This document shows positions 7,689 to 16,473 of a DNA stretch of 64,000 nt, in pieces. Made by a program: the position numbers and the translations under genes. The stretch comes from Paenibacillus sp. BJ-4. GTDB lineage: Bacteria > Bacillota > Bacilli > Paenibacillales > Paenibacillaceae. A model generated the notes under the pieces. That model had not been told where the DNA came from. It saw only the letters and a program-made list of their open reading frames with translations, and did no database searches. Position 1 is the first letter of the stretch, and each line of letters begins with the position of its first letter. Location of the stretch: positions 45,001-109,000 of the forward strand of contig NZ_JAIVEM010000122.1 in NCBI RefSeq assembly GCF_020404765.1, read 5' to 3'.

Positions 7689-9032
7689 TTGAAATCAAAT
7701 GAAGCAACTTTGCACAAAAAGCTGCGCCCTAGGCATATTACCTTTATGGCTATGGGCGGAGTCATCGGAACCGGTATTTTTAAAGGAAGTACCGAAACGA
7801 TTAGCTTGGCAGGACCTGGAGTTATTTTATCCTATGTCTTTGCGGGGCTTTTGCTTCTGGTCGTTATGGGCGCAATTGCCGAGATGGCCACCGTCTACCC
7901 TAACATGAATATGAAGGATTTTATTCGTAAAGCTTTTGGAGAGCGCCTTTCCTTTATCATCGGCTGGCTGTATTGCTTTATGTGGCTGGCTGTCTGTGTC
8001 ATTGAGGTCATCGCAGCGGGAAGCTTTCTGCAATACTGGTTTCAGGATGTTCCCTTATGGGTACTCAGCTTAGCAAGTGCGGCCTTCATTATCATCGTCA
8101 ACATGCTGAGTGTCGGAGGTTTCGGGGAGCTGGAATTTTGGCTTGCAGGGATTAAGATTGCCATGATTATCATCTTTATCGCCTTGGGTGGCTGTATATT
8201 GTTCGGCATTATCCCCACGGAAACTCCACCTTATCTGAGCAATTACGCACAGCATGGGGGATTTTTACCCAATGGCTGGCTGGCTATTTTTTCGGCACTG
8301 CTGGTAGTTACCTTTTCCTATGGAGGGTCCGAGCTCATTGGTCTGACGTTAACGGAGACCGAAAATCCGGAAAAAGTGCTGCCTAAGGTAGTTAAAAGCT
8401 TTATTTTGCGAGTTGTCTTGTTTTACACCTTGCCGATCCTCATTATTTGTGGCTTGATTCCCTGGAATCAGCTGGATGCGAATACCAGTCCGTTTGTACA
8501 GGTACTGTCTTCGGTAGGGCTTCAAGGCTCGGCCCATGTCATGAACTTTATCCTGATCACTGCCGTACTGTCTGCCGCCAATTCGGGAATTTACGGTGCT
8601 ACACGCATGCTGCATTCACTGGCAATCAATGGGGAAGGGCCTAAATCACTCGCGCGGGTATCATCGAATGGAGTGCCGGTGAATAGCCTCAAATTGTGTG
8701 CTGTGATTCTGATTGTGGGCTCCATGGTTGCTTATATTGCTCAGGATGGACTGTTCCGCATTTTGATGGCCGTGCCTGGCTTTGTTGTGCTGCTCGTCTG
8801 GAGCTGTATTTGCCTGTCCCAGTTAAAGCTGCGCAAATCATATCCGATAGAGCCCAGCTTCAAAATATGGGGATTTCCTTATATCACGGCGATAACGGTC
8901 GGATGTCTGTGGGTGATTGCACTCCTGTTCCTGCTTGACCCGCAAAATCGGATCAGCATTAGCGTATGCGTGGCTTTCATGGCATTCCTAATCATTTGGT
9001 CTTTGGTGAAGTTCCGGAGAAAGCAGGCGTAA
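7689..9032 (+). CDS. Amino acid permease (APC superfamily)
   Basis: 447 residues. The start is a TTG eight bases after AAGGAGG; an upstream in-frame codon lacks a site. There are about 12 predicted membrane segments. The first contains the APC substrate-binding signature GGVIGTGIFKGS, and the consensus FSYGGSELIGLTLTETENP of the AAT family appears in the sixth segment, so an amino acid:proton symporter in the plasma membrane is expected. The substrate cannot be read from sequence. The next gene starts seven bases after its stop, so the two are probably co-transcribed and translationally coupled. Confidence 0.88.
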   Translation: MKSNEATLHKKLRPRHITFMAMGGVIGTGIFKGSTETISLAGPGVILSYVFAGLLLLVVMGAIAEMATVYPNMNMKDFIRKAFGERLSFIIGWLYCFMWLAVCVIEVIAAGSFLQYWFQDVPLWVLSLASAAFIIIVNMLSVGGFGELEFWLAGIKIAMIIIFIALGGCILFGIIPTETPPYLSNYAQHGGFLPNGWLAIFSALLVVTFSYGGSELIGLTLTETENPEKVLPKVVKSFILRVVLFYTLPILIICGLIPWNQLDANTSPFVQVLSSVGLQGSAHVMNFILITAVLSAANSGIYGATRMLHSLAINGEGPKSLARVSSNGVPVNSLKLCAVILIVGSMVAYIAQDGLFRILMAVPGFVVLLVWSCICLSQLKLRKSYPIEPSFKIWGFPYITAITVGCLWVIALLFLLDPQNRISISVCVAFMAFLIIWSLVKFRRKQA

Positions 9033-9039
9033 GTAGCTC

Positions 9040-10194
9040 ATGATTCAATCGTATCTGTTTCCTGTTTCATATGCATTTCTGGCGTTCCCTTTTGCTGCGT
9101 TATTGTTTACACTGCCCTTTCTCATCGTGCAATATCGTAGACATGGCTATATTCACAAGGCTAGAGCATGGCTGCTTTACCTGATGCTTTTATACTTGAT
9201 GAACGCCTTCTTTTTGGTCATTTTACCGCTTCCGTCATCGCGTCATAACCCAGCATTAGCCGGGGGAGCGTTGCAGTTAATACCCTTGCAATTCATTCAC
9301 GACATTATAAGAGAAACCTCGATCTCACCCGCTCATCCCTCCAGTTATCTTCATTTACTGAAGGAACGGGCTTTCCTGCAAGTGGCTTTTAACGTCCTCA
9401 TGACCGTACCTTTCGGCATGTTCTTACGTTATTATTTCCGTGCGCGATGGGGATGGTGCCTGATTCTGTCCTTTGCCCTGTCCCTCTTCTTTGAGATAAC
9501 GCAGTTGTCAGGACTGTATGGATTTTTTGACCATGCGTATCGCGTGTTCGATGTAGACGATCTGATGGCTAATACATTGGGCGGTATGTTGGGCTTTCTA
9601 TTGGGTGAATGGTTTTCACGTTTCCTTCCCCGCCTGGAGCATCTGGACAAGCATTTGGACATTACCACCAAGCGGGTATCCTATACGAGACGGGGCGTAG
9701 CCTTTTTCTTGGATTCTATCGTTTGGATCGGGCTACTCGGCATAATGAAGTCCTTGCATGTGTCAGCTGCTTTTTGGGTGTCCAGCGGAGTGTACTTTAT
9801 GGTCGCTCCTTATCTGACGAATGGGCGAACTCCAGGGAAATGGCTGGTGCGTATTCATCTTACAGGAACCGGAAAACGAATTTCGCTGTGGGAGATCATA
9901 AAGCGCTACAGCCTATTGTACTGGTTATATTTCGGGCTTAACTATGTGCTGGCTGGTCCTGTGCTGTGGCCTCAGGTCTCTCCATGGGCAAGTGTTCTGA
10001 TCAGCCTTTTATTGTTGGTGATGAACGGGTGGTTCTTTTTCCATCTCGTCATACGCCTGTTCAAGAAAGGCCCCTTATTCTATGAAGAGCTTAGTCATAC
10101 TTCGCATCAGATTAGTTGGCCCAAGCACTATCACCGTCCTCAAGGTGACACCGTTAATGCTGTAGATACATCGGAAGCTCATACGGACGTCTAA
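9040..10194 (+). CDS. VanZ-like/RDD-domain integral membrane protein
   Basis: 384 residues starting seven bases after the permease stop. The N-terminal half is VanZ-like: four to five membrane segments with the conserved FEITQLSG and RVFDVDDLMANTLGG. The C-terminal part (from about residue 215) is an RDD domain, with RRGVAFFLDSIVWIG at its start and NGRTPGKWLVRI before its last segments. VanZ confers low-level teicoplanin resistance in some enterococci; most VanZ-like proteins are uncharacterised, and RDD proteins are implicated in ion or solute transport. The fusion occurs in Paenibacillus, but its role is unknown. A bidirectional terminator follows. Confidence 0.85.
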   Translation: MIQSYLFPVSYAFLAFPFAALLFTLPFLIVQYRRHGYIHKARAWLLYLMLLYLMNAFFLVILPLPSSRHNPALAGGALQLIPLQFIHDIIRETSISPAHPSSYLHLLKERAFLQVAFNVLMTVPFGMFLRYYFRARWGWCLILSFALSLFFEITQLSGLYGFFDHAYRVFDVDDLMANTLGGMLGFLLGEWFSRFLPRLEHLDKHLDITTKRVSYTRRGVAFFLDSIVWIGLLGIMKSLHVSAAFWVSSGVYFMVAPYLTNGRTPGKWLVRIHLTGTGKRISLWEIIKRYSLLYWLYFGLNYVLAGPVLWPQVSPWASVLISLLLLVMNGWFFFHLVIRLFKKGPLFYEELSHTSHQISWPKHYHRPQGDTVNAVDTSEAHTDV

Positions 10195-10202
10195 GTCAGC
10201 AT

Positions 10203-10250
10203 AAAAAAACAGGCGAAGCAAAGGAAGTTCCTTTGTCCGCCTGTTTTTAT
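10203..10250. terminator. Bidirectional terminator
   Basis: Stem AAAAACAGGCG/CGCCTGTTTTT (10205-10215 with 10238-10248), with an inner CAAAGGAA/TTCCTTTG stem and T runs on both strands, between the convergent VanZ-RDD and nitroreductase genes. Confidence 0.9.
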
Positions 10251-10279
10251 TTTATATAATAAACGATAGCTCGCAGCTC

Positions 10280-10933
10280 TTATTTCCACTGTGCAATTTG
10301 ATCAATGGGCAAGCGTGTAGATGGATGACCTTCGTTGACACCTTTACCCATGGAAATGAGCATCACAGGAACATAACGATCTTTTTCCAGGCCAAAGGCT
10401 TCAGCAATTTTATCCTTGTCATATCCACCGATAGCGTTGGTGTCGTAGCCGTGAGCGCGAGCTACCAGCATAAGCTGCATGGATACCAAACCACCGTCAA
10501 TCAGGACCGTTTCTCTGTTCACAACGGGATCAAGCGCTGCAAAGTGAGCTGCTACTTTTTCCTGTTGCATTTCTTTAATGTCTTTTGGCATATAGCCCAA
10601 TTCTACAGCTTCTCCAAAAATTTGCTCAAAATAATCAAAGTTGTTCAGATCTCCGAACACCGCGATCACTGCCGAAGAGGTCTCCACTTGACGTTGGTTA
10701 AAACTTGCCAGTGGTGCCAGGGTTGCTTTGCCCTCCGGGCTGTCAATCACGAGGAAGCGCCAAGGCTGCAGGTTAATGGAAGATGGAGCGCGTGTAGCTT
10801 CCGTTAAAATCTCAGTCATTTCCTCGCGGCTGATCTTCACGGACGGGTCGTATTCTTTAATAGAACGACGTCCGAGTGCAATCTCTTTAAAATCATTCGT
10901 TTTTACAGTGTTGGATGTGCTCGTATTATTCAT
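10280..10933 (-). CDS. Nitroreductase-family NAD(P)H:flavin-dependent oxidoreductase
   Basis: 217 residues, ATG start with AAGGAG eight bases upstream. FMN-binding features of the NfsB/YodC group are present: GRRSIKEYD near the N-terminus, APSSINLQPWRFLVI in the first third, and the C-terminal MLISMGKGVNEGHPSTRLP. Such enzymes reduce nitroaromatics or quinones using bound FMN in the cytoplasm. A MarR-type regulator gene lies just upstream on the same strand (about 50 bases), which suggests the pair responds to an electrophile or phenolic compound; that is inferred. Confidence 0.9.
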   Translation of the reverse strand: MNNTSTSNTVKTNDFKEIALGRRSIKEYDPSVKISREEMTEILTEATRAPSSINLQPWRFLVIDSPEGKATLAPLASFNQRQVETSSAVIAVFGDLNNFDYFEQIFGEAVELGYMPKDIKEMQQEKVAAHFAALDPVVNRETVLIDGGLVSMQLMLVARAHGYDTNAIGGYDKDKIAEAFGLEKDRYVPVMLISMGKGVNEGHPSTRLPIDQIAQWK

Positions 10934-10986
10934 TCAAATCTCTCCTTGTTCCCCTGCGGGATATAATCGTTATTATGGAATTTCAG

Positions 10987-11379
10987 TCAGTCCATCTCGG
11001 ATATGTGACCATTCATGATTCGCAGCATATCAGCTAGCTGATGCCGCTCAGCCTCGTCGAAGCTCTGGAGCAGCCGATCCACAAACTGCGAGCGCTCCTG
11101 TCTGAAGGTAATAATGCGCTCACGCCCATAATCGGTCAGGCTTACCAAGGTAACTCTGTTGTCCTCGAGCTTGGTGCGCCGTGTGACCATTGCATTCGCC
11201 TCAAGCTGCTTCAAATGGCGGGTTACGGCTGCCCCGTCGATACCAATCTCTTTTTGCAGCAGGGTTTGACTAATCTCCTCCACCTGATACAACTTGCATA
11301 ACAGCTGTAATCTGGATGCGCTGATTCCTGCACAACGCTCAAACTTGCAGCTAATCTCTTTATTCAGCAGCAACAGCAT
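10987..11379 (-). CDS. MarR-family transcriptional regulator (start uncertain)
   Basis: From the first ATG the product has 130 residues, a little short for MarR. The winged helix is clear: EISQTLLQKEIGIDGAAVTRHLKQLE, then the wing MVTRRTKLEDNRVTLVSLTDYG. No ribosome binding site precedes this ATG. A very strong AGGAGG lies about 50 bases upstream, and the frame from there reads through ATC at 11416-11418 (7-base spacing) with no ATG, GTG or TTG, back to an in-frame TAG. A non-standard ATC or ATT start would give a normal 143-residue protein. It probably regulates the adjacent nitroreductase gene and itself. Confidence 0.82.
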   Translation of the reverse strand: MLLLLNKEISCKFERCAGISASRLQLLCKLYQVEEISQTLLQKEIGIDGAAVTRHLKQLEANAMVTRRTKLEDNRVTLVSLTDYGRERIITFRQERSQFVDRLLQSFDEAERHQLADMLRIMNGHISEMD

Positions 11380-11555
11380 GTCAAAAATAGACTCAGCCTC
11401 AGATGACGTTTGGGTGATAGCAATCCCTCCTCCCTAAAATATCGCTAGGCTTTGTGATACAACCGTTGATCCATCAACCATTGATCTATCAAGTAATATA
11501 CATCCTCTTTAAAAATAAATCAAGTCCCTGAGAAAAATAAAGTAACTATTTCAAA

Positions 11556-11600
11556 TAAAAGCTGAGCACCCCAGCAAGGGACACTCAGCTTTATTTTTAT
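11556..11600 (-). terminator. Terminator of gdhA
   Basis: Stem AAAGCTGAG/CTCAGCTTT (11558-11566 with 11584-11592) with a T-rich tract on the minus strand, about 70 bases beyond the gdhA stop. Confidence 0.75.
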
Positions 11601-11666
11601 TAGCTTACTTATTCAATATACGTGTACTCACTTATTTCTACGCTAGTGTCCTAGGCTGCCGTTGAG

Positions 11667-13043
11667 TTAGACAATCCCATGGGACAGCATCGCGTCAGCC
11701 ACACGAACAAATCCAGCGATATTCGCACCTACAACCAGATTGCCAGGCACACCGTATTCCTCAGCTGCCTTCACACTGTTAGCATAGATATTTTTCATAA
11801 TATCATGCAGCTTGGCATCTACTTCCTCAAAGGTCCATGATAGGCGCATGCTGTTCTGTGACATTTCGAGCGCCGAGACCGCAACTCCACCTGCATTGGC
11901 AGCTTTGGCTGGTCCAAATAGCACTCCATTGTCCAAAAATACTTCAATCGCTTGTAGCGTGGATGGCATATTGGCACCTTCGCCCACAGCTTTTACGCCA
12001 TTGCTCACCAGCAGTTGTGCTGCATGCTCGTCAATTTCGTTCTGTGTAGCGCATGGCAATGCGATATCGCATGGGATCGACCAGATTCCCGAACAGCCTT
12101 CTGTATAGATTGCGCCTGGACGCTCTTGAGTATACTCGCTAATCCGCAGACGATTCACTTCTTTAAGCTGCTTTACCAGCTTCAAATCAATGCCCTCGGG
12201 ATCATAGATATAGCCATTCGAGTCACTACATGCCACGACTGTAGCACCGAGCTGCTGTGCTTTTTCAATCGCATAAATAGATACATTCCCCGAACCCGAC
12301 ACGACAACACGTTTTCCCTCAAAGGATGTGTCTTGGGCATGCAGCATTTCATTTACAAAATACACACAGCCATAGCCCGTCGCTTCTGTACGCGTTAGGC
12401 TGCCGCCGTAGTGAATTCCCTTACCTGTCAGGACGCCACCTTCATGTCCGCCACGTATCCGCTTGTACTGTCCGAACATGTAACCGATCTCACGCCCGCC
12501 TACTCCAATATCCCCTGCCGGAACGTCGGCATCCGGGCCGATATATTTATGCAACTCGGTCATGAAGCTTTGTGTAAAACGCATCACTTCGTTATCTGAT
12601 TTCCCTTTGGGATCAAAATCGGAACCGCCTTTGCCACCGCCAATAGGAAGGCCCGTCAAAGCATTTTTGAAAATTTGCTCGAATCCCAAAAATTTGACGA
12701 TCCCCAGATACACGGATGGATGGAAGCGAATTCCACCTTTATAAGGACCAATTGCACTGTTAAACTGCACGCGGAAGCCTCGATTGACCTGTACATTCCC
12801 TGCATCATCCACCCAAGGTATACGGAAGGTAATGACACGCTCCGGCTCCACCAGCCGTTCCAAAAGCCCCTGTTGCATATACTTGGGATGCTTAGCCAGC
12901 ACCGGAACCAGCGAATCCAGTATTTCCTTGACGGCCTGATGGAATTCATTTTCATGAGGATTACGCGCAATTACCTTCTCAAAAACGGACTGCACATATT
13001 TGGCTGCTGCCTCTTGACTCTGCTCTGAACGGATAATGGTCAC
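11667..13043 (-). CDS. gdhA: NADP-specific glutamate dehydrogenase
   Basis: 458 residues, typical of the hexameric bacterial enzyme of about 450 residues. It catalyses reductive amination of 2-oxoglutarate with ammonium and NADPH in the cytoplasm. Motifs include the substrate-binding lysine region YKGGIRFHPSV, the catalytic region LPIGGGKGGSDFDPKGKSD, the D-V-P-A-G-D-I-G-V-G motif, and the Rossmann motif VVSGSGNVSIYA. The GTG start has AGGGG about 12 bases upstream, a long spacing. The gene is monocistronic with its own terminator. The long upstream gap (about 390 bases to the next terminator) probably holds its promoter. Confidence 0.93.
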   Translation of the reverse strand: MTIIRSEQSQEAAAKYVQSVFEKVIARNPHENEFHQAVKEILDSLVPVLAKHPKYMQQGLLERLVEPERVITFRIPWVDDAGNVQVNRGFRVQFNSAIGPYKGGIRFHPSVYLGIVKFLGFEQIFKNALTGLPIGGGKGGSDFDPKGKSDNEVMRFTQSFMTELHKYIGPDADVPAGDIGVGGREIGYMFGQYKRIRGGHEGGVLTGKGIHYGGSLTRTEATGYGCVYFVNEMLHAQDTSFEGKRVVVSGSGNVSIYAIEKAQQLGATVVACSDSNGYIYDPEGIDLKLVKQLKEVNRLRISEYTQERPGAIYTEGCSGIWSIPCDIALPCATQNEIDEHAAQLLVSNGVKAVGEGANMPSTLQAIEVFLDNGVLFGPAKAANAGGVAVSALEMSQNSMRLSWTFEEVDAKLHDIMKNIYANSVKAAEEYGVPGNLVVGANIAGFVRVADAMLSHGIV

Positions 13044-13436
13044 TTTTTAAATACACCCCTTTATATATTAGCCCCTCTGTTAGATGATGGAACGACTTGA
13101 TCCTGCACCCGCGAGAGTGGATCTTTATGTATTCATAAAATTTAGTTAACTATACATGATTTTTTATATAAATACATCTGATTTGCTTATAAAAAATTTT
13201 TGTCTCCTTCATTAAATAACTCTATGAACCTGTCATTGCCTGTTATATTCCTACAGCGTAATCCCTTGATTTACGGGCTTTTTTCACGATTTCCAAGAGC
13301 TTCACATCTCACTCAACATGGGATAATTATGTGAACAAATTGAAACTAAATCTCAAATAAAAGCTAAGAAGCCATGCCATTTATCATTTCCACTAATCTT
13401 ATTTACACACACCATATCTGGAAAATATGGAAATAA
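13044..13436. other. Intergenic region upstream of gdhA
   Basis: 393 bases of AT-rich DNA without an open frame of note. A weak inverted repeat CCATAT/ATATGG occurs near 13414-13432. No riboswitch or clear regulatory palindrome is recognised. The gdhA promoter should be here, but I cannot place it confidently. Confidence 0.4.
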
Positions 13437-13476
13437 CAAAAAGAGGCTGGCGCTCAGGGCGTAGCCTCTTTTCTCG
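13437..13476 (-). terminator. Terminator of thrC
   Basis: Stem AAAAGAGGCT/AGCCTCTTTT flanking a short loop, T run on the minus strand, 44 bases beyond the thrC stop. Confidence 0.8.
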
Positions 13477-13519
13477 TCCTGTAAAGGTGTAACTCACTCA
13501 CCATTACCGAAATATTCTG

Positions 13520-14911
13520 TTACACATAAAAGGCTTCAAGCTCACGCACAATTTCTGCCTCGTCGTGCTCTACCACCTGTTGGTGCTGCGGCTTGGAGAA
13601 CAATTGTTCAATTTGTGCCGGGAACTCCTGCTTGATGTCCACCAGACGGATCGCTTCATCGAATTTGGCCGGATGCGCTGTCGCAAAGGTCACACATACT
13701 TCGTCCGCGCCATTATACGCCTCATACGCGGCAATACCGCAAGCCGTATGCGGGTCCAGCAAATAATCGTATTCGGCTTTATACTTTTTGATCAGTTCCA
13801 GACACTGCTCATTTGAAGCACCGAGCGCTTCAAAATCCTGCTGGACCCGTTTCAAATCCTCTGCACTGATCACAATCCGTCCCTCGGTTTTGAGACTATT
13901 CATGTATTCAGATACCTTCGTCGCATCCTCTCCGAGGAAGTAGTACAGGTATCTTTCGAAGTTGCTCGCCACCTGAATGTCCATGGAAGGACTATACGTG
14001 CTTTTGAAGTCGCCTGGCTTGTATTCACCTGTTTTCACAAAGCGCTCCAAAATATTATTTTCATTGGTTGCAATGATCAGCTTATGGATCGGCAGACCCA
14101 TTTTCTTCGCAAGAAAGCCGGAAAAGATATTGCCAAAGTTGCCGGATGGCACGCTGACATTGATCTTTTTCGCACCCGCAGACTCCTGCGCCCGGAAATA
14201 AGCATAGAAGTAATATACCGTCTGCGCCAAAATACGCACAAAGTTAATCGAGTTAATCGCCCGCAGATGATGTTTGGCTTTGAAGTCCAAATCTGCAAAC
14301 AGGTCCTTAATGACTTTTTGACAATCGTCAAAGTTCCCTTTTACGGAAAGATTCAGTACATTTTTATCATCAACGGTCGTCATTTGCAGCTCTTGTACCT
14401 TACTCACTTTTTGATGCGGATGCAAAATACAAATTTTAATGCCTTCCTTGCCGCGCACGCCCTGAATAGCTGCCGCCCCGGTATCGCCCGAGGTTGCACC
14501 CAAAATGTGAATGATCTCATTCTGCTTTTTGGATACATAGGAATAAAATTCACCCATAAATTGCAGCGCCACATCCTTGAACGCGAACGTAGGCCCGTGG
14601 AACAGCTCCAAAATAGACAGGGAATCATTGATTTTCTTCACTGGCGTAACTTCCGGGTGACGGAAGCTCGCGTAACTGCGCTCCACCAGTTGCTCCAAAT
14701 CTTCGCGAGGAATCTCATCATTGATATACAGCGCAAAAACTTCCAGCAGCAGTTCTCTGTAGCTCAATGTAGCCCATTGCTCCAGCGTAGCTACCGACAC
14801 GGTCGGAATCTGCTCAGGTACCATCAGACCTCCATCGTCAGCTAACCCCATGAGCACGGTATCAATAAATCCCTTGGCTTCTACTCGACCTCTAGTGCTT
14901 ATATATCTCAT
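13520..14911 (-). CDS. thrC: Threonine synthase (long, PLP-dependent, E. coli/yeast-type)
   Basis: 463 residues. The start is the ATG (14909-14911) with GGGGG six bases upstream; the alternative ATG at 14915-14917 abuts that site. It converts O-phosphohomoserine to threonine. The N-terminal MRYISTRG and the PLP-lysine motif FHGPTFAFKDVALQFMG mark the longer class of threonine synthases rather than the roughly 350-residue Bacillus ThrC. HILGATSGDTGAAAI is the phosphate-binding loop and SVPSGNFGNI the PLP-binding glycine region. It stands alone, without hom or thrB beside it. The last residues are a short acidic tail. Confidence 0.93.
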   Translation of the reverse strand: MRYISTRGRVEAKGFIDTVLMGLADDGGLMVPEQIPTVSVATLEQWATLSYRELLLEVFALYINDEIPREDLEQLVERSYASFRHPEVTPVKKINDSLSILELFHGPTFAFKDVALQFMGEFYSYVSKKQNEIIHILGATSGDTGAAAIQGVRGKEGIKICILHPHQKVSKVQELQMTTVDDKNVLNLSVKGNFDDCQKVIKDLFADLDFKAKHHLRAINSINFVRILAQTVYYFYAYFRAQESAGAKKINVSVPSGNFGNIFSGFLAKKMGLPIHKLIIATNENNILERFVKTGEYKPGDFKSTYSPSMDIQVASNFERYLYYFLGEDATKVSEYMNSLKTEGRIVISAEDLKRVQQDFEALGASNEQCLELIKKYKAEYDYLLDPHTACGIAAYEAYNGADEVCVTFATAHPAKFDEAIRLVDIKQEFPAQIEQLFSKPQHQQVVEHDEAEIVRELEAFYV

Positions 14912-15126
14912 ATACATCCCCCAATAAAAATTCAATTCGAACCTTTTTTCGAATATATTATTGTCTATAATACCCTGTCGCGGTGCTGTAACCAAGCCTT
15001 TTTTTCATATTTCAAAGACTTTCTCCTACTTTACCATACCTCGATGCATCAGGCATCTGTCATCGCTAAGCAATTAAAACGTCAGGAACAGCCCGTGAGT
15101 CTGAAAAAAGAAGGCCGCTCCAGTCA

Positions 15127-16470
15127 TTAGGAACCTGAAATCGAGAGTGCAGCCAGCTTAAGCGAAGGCGATGTGCAGCTTCCTGTAAAACGCAAATCGT
15201 TGCCAACTTCCTCTACCTGCTGCAACACATCAAAGAAGTTGCCCGATACGGTGATCTGATTGACTGCTCTGACCACTTGCCCCTGCTCAATCCAGTATCC
15301 CAGACAAGCCAGCGAAAAGTTACCGGACGCCGTATTCGTACCCGCATGCAGCCCTTGCAACTCGACGATCATCAACCCGCGATCCGTCTTGCGAATCATG
15401 TCCTCCAACGTAGACGTGCCTGGTTCCACATACAGATTATGATACGACACACCAATTTTACCGTTATAGCTGCCCTTGGAAGCATTAGAGGTACTTTCCA
15501 CCCCAGCCTTGCGGGCTGTCTTGCGGTTATGGAAATACGTCCGTAGTTCTCCGTCCTTGATGATCTCATTACGATGCGTTGCGCTGCCTTCGGCATCAAA
15601 CGTACTGCCTGCGGGAACGTTCTCCATCAGCGGATCATCAATCAGCGTAATATGCTCACTTGCCACCTTTTGCCCCAGTTTCCCAGCCAATCGCGAAAAG
15701 CCTTTATCCACCGACTCCGCTGAAAATACCGACGTATACGCAGCTAGCAATTGCGCTGCTGCATCATGACGGAAAATGACCGGATAGTTATCCGATTGGA
15801 TCGTGTGCGCACCCAGCTTGGAAACAGCCTCTTTTACCGCCTTATGCGCCACATCCGCAATATCGATTTCTTCCACACTTCGCAGGGAATAATCATGCCA
15901 GCCCCCGGTAACGGTCTCGTCATGGTCTACTGCAATCACATACACATAAGCGGTCGCCAGACTTTTGCGACGATGGCAGTGCAGCCCTTTGGTATTCACA
16001 ATCAGGACTTCATTTTCACGAATGCTGACCGAGCAATGCCGAGCCATCACAATCCTTGAATCTGCGGCAAGCGCTGTACGTTCCATTTCTAGCGCCGCCT
16101 CGATCAGAATCTCAGGAGCCGTGTCAGCCAACGCTGCGGCATAGGCAGGCTGCTCAGGGTAACTCTCAGAGCCTGCGAACAGCTCATCCTGCTCCTCGCT
16201 TTCCAATATGTCCGCGTTGCTGCGTGCCTCTTCCAATAAAAAGTCGATCACGTCGGGTTCCAGCTTCTCTGTAGAGGCATAGCCCATTTTCCCGTTAATG
16301 ACACCTCGGAAGGAAAGTCCACCGTTCTCCACGATGGTATATTGGTCAATTTCTCCCTTCAGTACCTTTACCGAGGTAGAACGTCCATTTACATAGTAGA
16401 TTTCCATATCCGCGTAGCCAATTTCCCGACCTTTTGTGAACAACGCTTCCTGAAATTGCTGAATATTCAT
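15127..16470 (-). CDS. pmbA: TldD/PmbA-family protein (TldE/PmbA subunit)
   Basis: 447 residues, ATG start after a GGGGGAA site, three bases after the tldD stop, so the two form a tight operon. It has the PmbA/TldE architecture: an N-terminal domain containing DMEIYYVNGRSTSVKV, a central VIFRHDAAAQLLAAY, and a C-terminal GNFSLACLGYWIEQGQ. It lacks the HExxxH metal motif of its partner. In E. coli the TldD/TldE heterodimer is a metalloprotease that trims unfolded peptides and matures microcin B17 and CcdA. No peptide precursor gene is seen here, so a housekeeping role is likelier. No clear terminator follows before 15000. Confidence 0.9.
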   Translation of the reverse strand: MNIQQFQEALFTKGREIGYADMEIYYVNGRSTSVKVLKGEIDQYTIVENGGLSFRGVINGKMGYASTEKLEPDVIDFLLEEARSNADILESEEQDELFAGSESYPEQPAYAAALADTAPEILIEAALEMERTALAADSRIVMARHCSVSIRENEVLIVNTKGLHCHRRKSLATAYVYVIAVDHDETVTGGWHDYSLRSVEEIDIADVAHKAVKEAVSKLGAHTIQSDNYPVIFRHDAAAQLLAAYTSVFSAESVDKGFSRLAGKLGQKVASEHITLIDDPLMENVPAGSTFDAEGSATHRNEIIKDGELRTYFHNRKTARKAGVESTSNASKGSYNGKIGVSYHNLYVEPGTSTLEDMIRKTDRGLMIVELQGLHAGTNTASGNFSLACLGYWIEQGQVVRAVNQITVSGNFFDVLQQVEEVGNDLRFTGSCTSPSLKLAALSISGS

Positions 16471-16473
16471 CGC

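Noticed and set aside
14084..14845. 253-codon plus-strand frame inside thrC
   Set aside because: Antisense to a clear threonine synthase; no motif or start signal.
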